Shown here: positions 47,862 to 55,490 of the stretch, in pieces
How positions within the stretch are numbered: the first letter of the stretch is position 1
How the letters are laid out: the number at the start of each line of letters is the position of its first letter
NCBI GenBank assembly: GCA_017448545.1
Contig: JAFSLH010000011.1
Span: 1-55,490 of the forward strand
From: Clostridia bacterium
GTDB lineage: Bacteria; Bacillota; Clostridia; Christensenellales; CAG-138
DNA length: 55,490 nucleotides
Reading direction: 5' to 3'
Made by a program: the position numbers and the translations under genes
Notes under the pieces: generated by a model
What the model saw: the letters and a program-made list of their open reading frames with translations, nothing else
The model's database searches: none
What the model was told of the DNA's origin: nothing

Positions 47862-50800
47862 ATGTTTGATTTAACGGATTTTGACGCTCTGCAAATCGGT
47901 CTGGCGTCGCCGGAAAAGATCCTTGAATGGTCGCACGGCGAGGTCAAGAAGCCCGAAACGATCAACTACCGCACGCTGAAGCCCGAAAAGGACGGCTTGT
48001 ACTGCGAACGCATTTTCGGGCCGACGAAGGACTGGGAGTGCCATTGCGGACGGTATAAGCGCGGCCGCTATAAGGGCATTGTCTGCGACAAGTGCGGCGT
48101 GGAAGTCACCCGCGCAAAGGTGCGCCGCGAACGCATGGGCCACATTGAGCTGGCCGTTCCGGTTTCGCACATCTGGTATTTCAAGGGCATCCCCTGCCGG
48201 ATGAAGATGCTGCTCGACATGAGCCCGCGCGAACTGGAGCAGGTTCTGTATTTTGCGGCATACGTCGTCGTCGATCCCGGCGAAACGACGCTGCTGAAGA
48301 AACAAATCCTCACGGAAAAGGAATACCGTGAGTATCAGGAGCAGTTCGGTCCGAAGTCGTTCCGTGCCGGCATGGGCGCGGAAGCGATCCGCGAGCTGCT
48401 GAGCGAGATCGATCTGGAGCAGCTTGACAACGAGCTGCGCGACGAGATCGCGCATTCCGGCGGGCAGAAGCGCGCCAACGCGGTGAAGCGTCTCGAGGTC
48501 GTGGAAGCGTTCCTCAAGAGCGGCAACCGCCCCGAATGGATTATCCTGACCGTGCTGCCGGTGCTCCCGCCGGAGCTTCGCCCGATGGTGCAGCTCGACG
48601 GCGGCCGGTTCGCAACGAGCGACCTGAACGACCTGTATCGCCGGGTCATCAACCGCAACAACCGCCTGAAGCGGCTTCTGGAGCTGCGCGCGCCGGACAT
48701 CATCGTCCGCAACGAAAAGCGCATGCTGCAGGAAGCGGTCGACTCCCTGATCGACAACGGCCGTCGTTCCCGTCCGGTCACCGGCCCCGGCAACCGCGCG
48801 TTAAAGTCGCTGTCCGACATGCTGCGCGGCAAGCAGGGACGGTTCCGTCAGAACCTTTTAGGCAAGCGCGTCGACTATTCCGGCCGTTCGGTTATCGTCG
48901 TCGGTCCGGACCTCAAAATGTATCAGTGCGGTCTGCCGAAGGAAATGGCGCTCGAGCTGTTCAAGCCGTTCGTGATGAAAGAGCTCGTCAAGGGCGGCCT
49001 TGCGCAGAACGTCAAGGGCGCAAAGCGCATGGTCGAGCGCAGCGCGACGGAAGTCTTCGGCGTGCTCGAAAAGGTCATCAAGGATCACCCGGTCATGCTG
49101 AACCGTGCGCCTACGCTGCACCGTCTCGGCATCCAGGCGTTTGAGCCGGTGCTGGTCGAGGGCCGCGCGATCCGTCTGCATCCGCTCGTGTGTACCGCAT
49201 TCAACGCGGACTTCGACGGCGACCAGATGGCGGTCCACGTACCGCTGTCCGTGGAAGCGCAGGCGGAAGCACGCTTTTTGATGCTCGCCTCCAACAACAT
49301 TCTGAAGCCGCAGGACGGCAAGCCGGTCGTCATTCCGACGCAGGACATGGTCATGGGCTGCTACTATCTGACGCAGCAGCGCGACGGCGTCAAGGGCGAA
49401 GGCAAGGCGTTCGCTTCCGAGGAAGAAGCCATTATGGCGTACCAGACCGGCGAAGTCGCGCTCCACGCGAAGGTCAAGATCCGTCTTGCCCGCGAGTGGG
49501 AAGGCAAGACCTATCGCAAGGTCGTCGAAACCTCGGTCGGCAGAGTGATTTTCAACAACGCGATCCCGCAGGATCTCGGGTTTGTCCCGCGTGACTGCGC
49601 AGACGACGCCTTCCGCCTTGAGGTGGATCGGCTCATCAAGAAAAAGGATCTCGGTATCATCGTCGACGCGGTCTACCGCAAGCACGGCCCGACGGTGACG
49701 AGCGAAGTGCTCGACCGGATCAAGTCGCTCGGTTATTCGTACTCCACGAAGGGCGGCATCACGGTCGGCTTCCAGGATATCCAGGTTCCGGCCGAAAAGA
49801 AGGTCCTCATTCGCGAAGCCGAGCAGAAGGTCGTCGAGATCGACAACTACTTCCGCATGGGTCTTCTGTCCAACGCCGAGCGCCGGCAGCGCGTGATCGA
49901 AGTCTGGGAAAAGACGACGGACGACGTTGCCAAGGTCCTGATGGATTCGCTCGACGAGTACAACCCCATCTACATGATGGCGGACTCCGGCGCGCGCGGC
50001 AGCAAGGCGCAGATTCGTCAGCTGGCCGGTATGCGCGGCCTGATGGCGGACCCGTCCGGTCAGATCATCGAAGTGCCGATTCGCGCAAACTTCCGCGAAG
50101 GTCTGACGGTTCTGGAATTCTTCGTTTCCTCGCACGGCGCGCGCAAAGGTCTGGCCGATACCGCGCTTCGTACCGCGGACTCCGGTTACCTCACGCGGCG
50201 TCTGGTCGACGTTTCGCAGGAGGTGATCATCCGTGAGGAAGACTGCTTCGAGTCCCGCGGCGACACGCCGAAGGGCATGTGGATCTCTGCGATCAAGGAC
50301 GGCAACAAGCTGATCGAAACGCTGGCGGCCCGCATCGAAGGCCGTTACGCGATCGACCCGGTGTTCCATCCGGCGACCGGCGAGCAGCTTTGCGAAGGCG
50401 ACCACATGATCACGCTCGAAGAAGCGAAGGCGATCGAGGCAGCCGGCATTGAAGAAGTGCTGTGCCGTTCGGTCTTCACCTGCCGCTGCGAGCACGGCGT
50501 GTGCTGCAAGTGCTACGGCGCGAACCAGGCGACGGGCGGTTTCGTCGATATCGGCGAAGCGGTCGGCATCATCGCCGCGCAGGCGATCGGCGAGCCCGGT
50601 ACGCAGCTGACGATGCGTACGTTCCACACCGGCGGCGTTGCTTCCGCGGAGGACATCACGCAAGGTTTGCCGCGTGTTGAGGAGCTGTTCGAAGCGAGAA
50701 AGCCGAAAGGTCTTGCGACGATTACCGAGATTTCCGGTACCGTCACGATCGACGAGGCGAAGCACCGTGCGATCATCTCGAACGAGGACGGCGACGAAAG

Positions 50801-51443
50801 CTACCTGATTCCGTTCGGCTCCAAGCTGAAGGTCAAGACCGGCGATCACGTCGAAGCGGGCGATGAACTCACCGAAGGTTCCGTCAACCCGAACGACATC
50901 CTGAAGATCAAGGGCATCAAGGGCGTTCAGGCGTATCTGCTGAAGGAAGTCCAGAGCGTATACCGTCTGCAGGGCGTTGAGATTTCCGATAAGCACATCG
51001 AAGTCATCATTCGCCAGATGCTGCGCAAGGTTCAGGTCGAGGACGCGGGCGATACGAGTCTGCTGCCCGGCGAACTGTGCGACATCTTCCACTTCGAGGA
51101 AGAGAACGAGAAACTGATCAACGCCTACGAAGCTGCGCTGGCCAAGGCGCAGGAGGAAGGCACGGAAGAGCCGCAGGAGCCGGTGCTCGCCAAGGCGAAG
51201 CGCAAGCTGCTCGGTATCACGAAGGCCGCTCTTGCGACCGATTCGTTCCTCTCCGCCGCGTCGTTCCAGGAGACCACGCGCGTGCTGACCGAAGCCGCCA
51301 TCAAGGGCAAGATCGATCCGCTCGTCGGCCTCAAGGAGAACGTCATCATCGGCAAGCAGATTCCGGCCGGCATCGGTCTGCGCCGCTATCGGAACGTCGA
51401 GGTTTCCGAAGTCAACCCGTCGAAAGACCAGTTTGTTCGGTAA
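47862..51443 (+). CDS. rpoC: RNA polymerase beta' subunit
   Basis: 1,193 aa. N-terminal zinc finger [20 protein letters not shown], active-site [16 protein letters not shown] with the three catalytic aspartates, trigger-loop region [25 protein letters not shown], second zinc site CRSVFTC...CCKCYG, and the terminal EKVI-type segment ([17 protein letters not shown]). Complete and normal in length for a Firmicute. GGAAGGAG precedes the ATG. The next gene starts 3 nt after the stop. Confidence 0.97.
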   Translation: MFDLTDFDALQIGLASPEKILEWSHGEVKKPETINYRTLKPEKDGLYCERIFGPTKDWECHCGRYKRGRYKGIVCDKCGVEVTRAKVRRERMGHIELAVPVSHIWYFKGIPCRMKMLLDMSPRELEQVLYFAAYVVVDPGETTLLKKQILTEKEYREYQEQFGPKSFRAGMGAEAIRELLSEIDLEQLDNELRDEIAHSGGQKRANAVKRLEVVEAFLKSGNRPEWIILTVLPVLPPELRPMVQLDGGRFATSDLNDLYRRVINRNNRLKRLLELRAPDIIVRNEKRMLQEAVDSLIDNGRRSRPVTGPGNRALKSLSDMLRGKQGRFRQNLLGKRVDYSGRSVIVVGPDLKMYQCGLPKEMALELFKPFVMKELVKGGLAQNVKGAKRMVERSATEVFGVLEKVIKDHPVMLNRAPTLHRLGIQAFEPVLVEGRAIRLHPLVCTAFNADFDGDQMAVHVPLSVEAQAEARFLMLASNNILKPQDGKPVVIPTQDMVMGCYYLTQQRDGVKGEGKAFASEEEAIMAYQTGEVALHAKVKIRLAREWEGKTYRKVVETSVGRVIFNNAIPQDLGFVPRDCADDAFRLEVDRLIKKKDLGIIVDAVYRKHGPTVTSEVLDRIKSLGYSYSTKGGITVGFQDIQVPAEKKVLIREAEQKVVEIDNYFRMGLLSNAERRQRVIEVWEKTTDDVAKVLMDSLDEYNPIYMMADSGARGSKAQIRQLAGMRGLMADPSGQIIEVPIRANFREGLTVLEFFVSSHGARKGLADTALRTADSGYLTRRLVDVSQEVIIREEDCFESRGDTPKGMWISAIKDGNKLIETLAARIEGRYAIDPVFHPATGEQLCEGDHMITLEEAKAIEAAGIEEVLCRSVFTCRCEHGVCCKCYGANQATGGFVDIGEAVGIIAAQAIGEPGTQLTMRTFHTGGVASAEDITQGLPRVEELFEARKPKGLATITEISGTVTIDEAKHRAIISNEDGDESYLIPFGSKLKVKTGDHVEAGDELTEGSVNPNDILKIKGIKGVQAYLLKEVQSVYRLQGVEISDKHIEVIIRQMLRKVQVEDAGDTSLLPGELCDIFHFEEENEKLINAYEAALAKAQEEGTEEPQEPVLAKAKRKLLGITKAALATDSFLSAASFQETTRVLTEAAIKGKIDPLVGLKENVIIGKQIPAGIGLRRYRNVEVSEVNPSKDQFVR

Positions 51444-51446
51444 TGT

Positions 51447-52223
51447 ATGGAACACACAACCGTCAAAACGAATACCGCGTGCGTCCTGCATAACAGCAGG
51501 ACGTGCGCGCTGTTAAATCAGCGCATGTGCGAGGACTGCCCCGTTCACCGGAACGGTCCCGAAAGCGCGGAGCAGACCGCGCAGTTTGTCGAACAGTTCG
51601 AATCCCTGCTGCCGGAAGGCGGCGTCGCGCCGCTGTTCGAGAGCAAGACCTGCACGCTCTGCAAGACCGAGCCGAAGGGCAAGCGCAGTTCGTACGCGAT
51701 CATCGATTTCGGCCATTCCGAGCCGAAGCAGCTCGTGCATCGGCGGCTGCTGCAAAAGCAGGGCGTCGGTTTCATGGTGCCGCTGCAGTTCGCCTGCTGC
51801 CATAAATGCCGGAGACGGTTTTTGCTGCACGCATACCTTCCCCTGCTCGCGCCGGTCGTTCTGGTCGCGCTGACGCTGCCCGCGCTGATGATTCCGCACT
51901 GGATCGAATCGCTGCGCGCCGCCGCGTCGTGGCTGCCGCTGCTGATCGCGGTGCTTGCCGCCGGGATCGGGTATGCCGTCGGCAAGATTCTGCAGCGCGA
52001 GCTCGGAAAGCGGTTTGAACAGGAGATGTATTTCGATCTTCTGCAGCATCCCGCTTCGCAGGCGATGCTGGAAAAAGGCTGGTTCCCGCTGTTCGGAGAG
52101 AAGAAGCCCCGGCCCGTGTTCAGCCGGAAACGCATCCGGTATGGGCTCGGCAATGCGCCTTCGAGCCGTAAAATTGCGGAAAACAGCGAAAATATCCCCG
52201 AAAACGGGGCAGAATCCGATTGA
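51447..52223 (+). CDS. Cysteine-rich membrane protein between rpoC and rpsL, unknown function
   Basis: 258 aa. The N-terminal 110 residues hold paired cysteines (CVLHNSRTC, CEDCPVH, CTLCKTE, and CCHKC at about 115-119), suggesting one or two zinc or metal sites. Two transmembrane helices follow (about 128-150 and 162-185), then a basic C-terminal tail of 75 residues. No signal peptide, so the Cys-rich part is probably cytoplasmic. It begins 3 nt after rpoC, so it is co-transcribed with RNA polymerase. The usual occupant of this place is an L7Ae-like ribosomal protein (RplGB); this is not that protein. Family not recognised. Confidence 0.72.
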   Translation: MEHTTVKTNTACVLHNSRTCALLNQRMCEDCPVHRNGPESAEQTAQFVEQFESLLPEGGVAPLFESKTCTLCKTEPKGKRSSYAIIDFGHSEPKQLVHRRLLQKQGVGFMVPLQFACCHKCRRRFLLHAYLPLLAPVVLVALTLPALMIPHWIESLRAAASWLPLLIAVLAAGIGYAVGKILQRELGKRFEQEMYFDLLQHPASQAMLEKGWFPLFGEKKPRPVFSRKRIRYGLGNAPSSRKIAENSENIPENGAESD

Positions 52224-52248
52224 CAGACGGACCTTTTTCTGTTAAACT
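52220..52248 (+). promoter_or_regulatory. Promoter of rpsL-rpsG-fusA-tuf
   Basis: TTGACA, 17-nt spacer, TAAACT, overlapping the end of the preceding gene. Confidence 0.72.
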
Positions 52249-52260
52249 ATGTTTTCGGGT

Positions 52261-52278
52261 GTGCATGGGTTCATGCAC
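52261..52278 (+). other. Leader hairpin of the str operon
   Basis: GTGCATG-GGTT-CATGCAC, a perfect 7-bp stem about 120 nt before rpsL, followed after 11 nt by TTTTTT. It may be a weak attenuator or a protein-binding leader structure. Confidence 0.4.
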
Positions 52279-52399
52279 CGTTTTGTGCGTTTTTTGAGAA
52301 ACGCCCCAAACTCGGACAATATCCTCTACAGTTGGGTTGCAGAGGGATTGAAAGATATATCACTATTATTTCATATTATTCTTTAGGAGGAAATTCTGA

Positions 52400-52780
52400 A
52401 TGCCGACCATTAACCAGTTGGTTCGCAAAGGCAGAGAGCAAGTGGAATACAAGTCCACCGCGCCTATTCTGAAGCAGTGCCCGCAGCGTCGCGGCGTCTG
52501 CACCGCAGTCCGTACGATGACGCCGAAAAAGCCGAACTCCGCACTGCGTAAAATCGCTCGTGTCCGTCTGACCGACGGCCTCGAAGGTACCGCTTATATC
52601 CCCGGTATCGGCCACAACCTGCAGGAGCACTCCGTCGTTCTGATCCGCGGCGGCCGTGTCAAGGACCTGCCGGGCGTCCGTTACCACATCATCCGCGGCG
52701 CATTGGATTGCGCCGGCGTCGCAAACCGGAAGCAGAGCCGTTCTCTGTACGGTGCGAAGCGTCCGAAGGGAGGAAAATAA
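52400..52780 (+). CDS. rpsL: Ribosomal protein S12
   Basis: 126 aa with AGGAGG upstream. Canonical [12 protein letters not shown] start, [31 protein letters not shown] with the Lys linked to streptomycin sensitivity in place, [30 protein letters not shown] (Asp methylthiolation site), and basic C-terminus. First gene of the str operon. Confidence 0.98.
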   Translation: MPTINQLVRKGREQVEYKSTAPILKQCPQRRGVCTAVRTMTPKKPNSALRKIARVRLTDGLEGTAYIPGIGHNLQEHSVVLIRGGRVKDLPGVRYHIIRGALDCAGVANRKQSRSLYGAKRPKGGK

Positions 52781-52783
52781 TTT

Positions 52784-53254
52784 ATGCCGAGACGTGGTTT
52801 TATTCCGAAGCGGGAAGTTCTTTCCGACCCGATGTATAAGAGCACTGTCGTGACGAAGCTGATCAACCAGGTCATGCTGGACGGCAAGCGCGGCGTTGCA
52901 CAGAAGGCCGTTTACGATGCGTTCGACATGGTCGCGGCAAAGAGCGGCAAGGACGCGCTGGAAGCGTTCGAGCAGGCGATGAACAACATCATGCCGGTTC
53001 TCGAAGTCAAAGCGCGCAGAGTCGGCGGCTCGACCTACCAGGTCCCGATCGAGATCCGTGCAGATCGCAGACAGACCCTCGGTCTCCGTTGGCTCGTGAG
53101 CTATGCGCGCGCGCGCAGCGAGCGCACGATGGCGGAACGCCTTGCGGGCGAGATTCTCGACGCCTGCAACGAACAGGGCAACGCCGTCAAGAAGAAAGAA
53201 GATACGCATCGCATGGCTGAGGCCAACAAGGCGTTTGCGCATTATCGCTGGTAA
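52784..53254 (+). CDS. rpsG: Ribosomal protein S7
   Basis: 156 aa, starting [18 protein letters not shown]. Conserved [22 protein letters not shown] and [37 protein letters not shown] upstream; 3 nt after rpsL. Its stop overlaps the fusA ATG by one base. Confidence 0.98.
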   Translation: MPRRGFIPKREVLSDPMYKSTVVTKLINQVMLDGKRGVAQKAVYDAFDMVAAKSGKDALEAFEQAMNNIMPVLEVKARRVGGSTYQVPIEIRADRRQTLGLRWLVSYARARSERTMAERLAGEILDACNEQGNAVKKKEDTHRMAEANKAFAHYRW

Positions 53255-55329
53255 TGCGGGATACATCGCTGTCACTGACACGCAATATCGGCATCATGGC
53301 GCACATCGATGCCGGCAAAACCACAACGACCGAACGCATTCTGTTCTATACGGGCAAAATCCATAAGGTCGGCGAGGTACACGAAGGCGCGGCCACCATG
53401 GACTTCATGGTGCAGGAGCAGGAACGCGGGATCACGATCTGCTCCGCCGCGACCACCGCGTACTGGAGAGGACACCGCATCAACATCATCGACACGCCGG
53501 GTCATGTGGACTTCACCGTTGAGGTCGAACGCAGCCTGCGCGTGCTGGATGGCGCCGTTGCGGTTTTCTGCGCCAAGGGCGGCGTTGAGCCGCAATCGGA
53601 AACCGTATGGCGTCAGGCGATGAAGTACGGCGTTCCGTGCATTGCGTATGTCAATAAAATGGACATCACGGGGGCGGATTTCTTCCACGTGATGGATATG
53701 ATGCGCGACCGGCTCCATGCGAATCCGATCGCCGTGCAGCTCCCGATCGGCAAGGAAGCCGATTTTCGGGGCATCATCGACCTCGTTACCATGCGCGCCG
53801 AAGTCTATTACAACGACGACGGCACCGATATCCGGGAGGAAGACATTCCTGCCGACCTGCTCGAAGAAGCGGAAGCGCGCCGTGCCGAACTGATCGAAAC
53901 GGTCGTCGAGCAGGACGAGGACCTGATGGAAAAATACCTCGAAGGCGAATCGCTGACGACGGAGGAGATTATCTCCTGCATCCGCAAGGCAACGATCGCA
54001 CTGGCCGCCGTTCCGGTTTGCTGCGGTACTTCCTACCGCAACAAGGGCGTGCAGCCGCTTTTGAACGCGATCGTCGATTATCTGCCCTCGCCGCTGGACG
54101 TTCCGCCGGCAAAGGGCACCGATCGGTACGGCGAAGGCGAGATCGAAGCGAAGCCGGACGACGAAGCGCCGTTTGCGGCGCTGGCGTTCAAGATCGTTTC
54201 CGATCCGTACGGCAAGCTGGCGTTCATCCGCGTTTACAGCGGTGTGCTGAAAGCCGGTACGTACGTGTACAACGTCAACAAGCAGAAGCGGGAACGCGTG
54301 AGCAAGATCCTTTTGATGCACGCGAATACGCGCACCGAGGTCGAAGAAGTGCACGCGGGCGATATCTGCGCGCTGGTCGGTCTCCGCGAGACGACGACCG
54401 GTGAAACGCTGACGACCGAAAACCGGCAGATGCTGCTGGAATCCATGGTCTTCCCCACCCCCGTCATCCAGGTTGCGATCGAGCCGAAAACGAAGGCCGG
54501 TCAGGAAAAGATGATGGCGGCGCTGCAGAAGCTCGGCGAAGAGGACCCGACGTTCCGCACCTATACGGATCAGGAAACGGGCCAGACGATCATCGCCGGC
54601 ATGGGCGAGCTGCATCTGGAGATCATCGTGGATCGGCTGATCCGCGAGTTCCGCGTGGAAGCGACCGTCGGCAAGCCGCAGGTCAGCTACAAGGAGACCA
54701 TCGAGCGGCCCGTCCGCCACGAAACGCGCTACGTTCGCCAGACCGGCGGACACGGGCAGTTTGCCCACGTTGTCGTCGAGTTCGCGCCGAACGAACCCGG
54801 TTCGGGCTATGCGTTCGAAAGCAAGATCGTCGGCGGCGTGATTCCGAAGGAATTCATTCCGGCGGTCGAGGCCGGTATCCGCGACGCGCTGCAGTCCGGC
54901 CCGCTCGGCGGGTACGAGCTGATCGACGTCAAGGCAACGCTGATCGACGGCTCCTATCACGAAGTCGATTCGAGCGACGTTGCGTTCCGGATCGCCGGTT
55001 CGCTGTCCGTCAAGGAAGGCCTGACGAAGGACAACGGCGTATTGCTGGAGCCGATGATGACGGTCGAAATCTTCGTTCCGGACGAATACCTGGGCGATAT
55101 CGTCGGCAGCATCAATTCGAAGCGCGGCAAAATCGGCGGCATGGAAACCTCGCAGGGCGGCACTACGGTCAAGGCCGTCGTTCCGCTTTCGGAAATGTTT
55201 GGCTACGCGACCGATCTGCGCTCCCGTACACAGGGACGCGGAACGTTCGCGATGCAATTCGCTCATTACGAGCGTGTACCCGAGGCGATCCGGGAACGAA
55301 TCCTCGGGCGATATAACTACCGGTTCTAA
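53254..55329 (+). CDS. fusA: Elongation factor G
   Basis: 691 aa translocation GTPase. G1 [16 protein letters not shown]2 region [16 protein letters not shown]3 DTPGHVDF, G4 NKMD, then domain II, domain III, domain IV ([37 protein letters not shown]) and domain V ending RYNYRF. The start overlaps the rpsG stop (TAATG). Length is normal. Confidence 0.97.
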   Translation: MRDTSLSLTRNIGIMAHIDAGKTTTTERILFYTGKIHKVGEVHEGAATMDFMVQEQERGITICSAATTAYWRGHRINIIDTPGHVDFTVEVERSLRVLDGAVAVFCAKGGVEPQSETVWRQAMKYGVPCIAYVNKMDITGADFFHVMDMMRDRLHANPIAVQLPIGKEADFRGIIDLVTMRAEVYYNDDGTDIREEDIPADLLEEAEARRAELIETVVEQDEDLMEKYLEGESLTTEEIISCIRKATIALAAVPVCCGTSYRNKGVQPLLNAIVDYLPSPLDVPPAKGTDRYGEGEIEAKPDDEAPFAALAFKIVSDPYGKLAFIRVYSGVLKAGTYVYNVNKQKRERVSKILLMHANTRTEVEEVHAGDICALVGLRETTTGETLTTENRQMLLESMVFPTPVIQVAIEPKTKAGQEKMMAALQKLGEEDPTFRTYTDQETGQTIIAGMGELHLEIIVDRLIREFRVEATVGKPQVSYKETIERPVRHETRYVRQTGGHGQFAHVVVEFAPNEPGSGYAFESKIVGGVIPKEFIPAVEAGIRDALQSGPLGGYELIDVKATLIDGSYHEVDSSDVAFRIAGSLSVKEGLTKDNGVLLEPMMTVEIFVPDEYLGDIVGSINSKRGKIGGMETSQGGTTVKAVVPLSEMFGYATDLRSRTQGRGTFAMQFAHYERVPEAIRERILGRYNYRF

Positions 55330-55362
55330 AACCCAATTTCAATTATTTTAAGGAGAAACAAC

Positions 55363-55490
55363 ATGGCAAAGCAAAAATTCGAACGTACGAAGCCGCATGT
55401 GAACATCGGCACGATCGGACACGTAGACCACGGCAAGACGACGCTGACGGCGGCGATCACGATGGCCCTGAGCCAGAGCGGTCAGGCGGC
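55363..55490 (+). CDS. tuf: Elongation factor Tu, 5' end only
   Basis: The first 42 codons are visible before the window ends: [29 protein letters not shown] includes the G1 GHVDHGKT loop. AAGGAG precedes the ATG, 33 nt after fusA. Complete gene expected beyond the right edge. Confidence 0.96.
   Translation, partial: MAKQKFERTKPHVNIGTIGHVDHGKTTLTAAITMALSQSGQA

Overview
The window is about 55 kb of chromosome from a GC-rich, low-copy-tRNA-type Firmicute, most likely a gut Clostridia/Oscillospirales-like bacterium. The evidence is strong Shine-Dalgarno sites, TTGACA/TATAAT promoters with 17-nt spacing, a type III glutamine synthetase, LL-diaminopimelate aminotransferase, and a CotH/VTC/DUF4956 cluster. 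Two very different segments meet near position 11.9 kb.

Positions 1-11,893 are visibly AT-rich and foreign-looking. They hold a truncated IS256-family transposase at the left edge, a Schlafen/AlbA_2-type ATPase gene, and a tight three-gene minus-strand unit: a 743-aa protein of unknown family, a ParA/MinD-type ATPase, and a roughly 950-aa HD-domain protein with a cysteine cluster. Next come relics of small genes and a ComEC-like metallo-beta-lactamase-fold hydrolase. The block ends exactly at the 3' half of a tRNA-Arg(CCU) gene with its own terminator (11,894-11,969), the expected scar of a tRNA-integrated genomic island. The three-gene unit is the best candidate for an undescribed system. 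A defence role is inference from context only.

From 11,894 the sequence is host-like and GC-rich. A REP-associated tyrosine transposase with four REP-like palindromes sits beside an acetyltransferase remnant. The minus-strand operon guaA-glmS-pyrG-dapF-dapL follows; its first three genes are all glutamine-consuming amidotransferases. Next is glnN (type III glutamine synthetase, minus) divergent from a plus-strand nitrogen operon: split glutamate synthase (glutaminase, FMN/FeS core, ferredoxin, FAD oxidoreductase, GXGXG subunit), a type I glutamine synthetase, an ANTAR-domain regulator and a GNAT acetyltransferase. The leaders of guaA, glnN (twice in tandem) and the glutamate synthase operon share one layout: promoter, short hairpin with an AAAGGC/AAGGAC hexaloop, and a terminator that reuses the hairpin's 3' side. 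This looks like an ANTAR-controlled antitermination regulon for making and spending glutamine.

Positions 30.6-43.8 kb carry a large secreted protein, two small ORFs, tRNA-Ser(CGA), DUF4956/VTC/CotH genes with a LysR regulator, and a domain-permuted GH3 membrane protein. Several intergenic regions contain arrays of short hairpin units. From 43.8 kb to the end is the transcription/translation cluster rpoB-rpoC-(Cys-rich membrane protein)-rpsL-rpsG-fusA-tuf, with tuf cut by the window edge.

All calls come from reading the sequence by eye. No database search, alignment or folding program was run.
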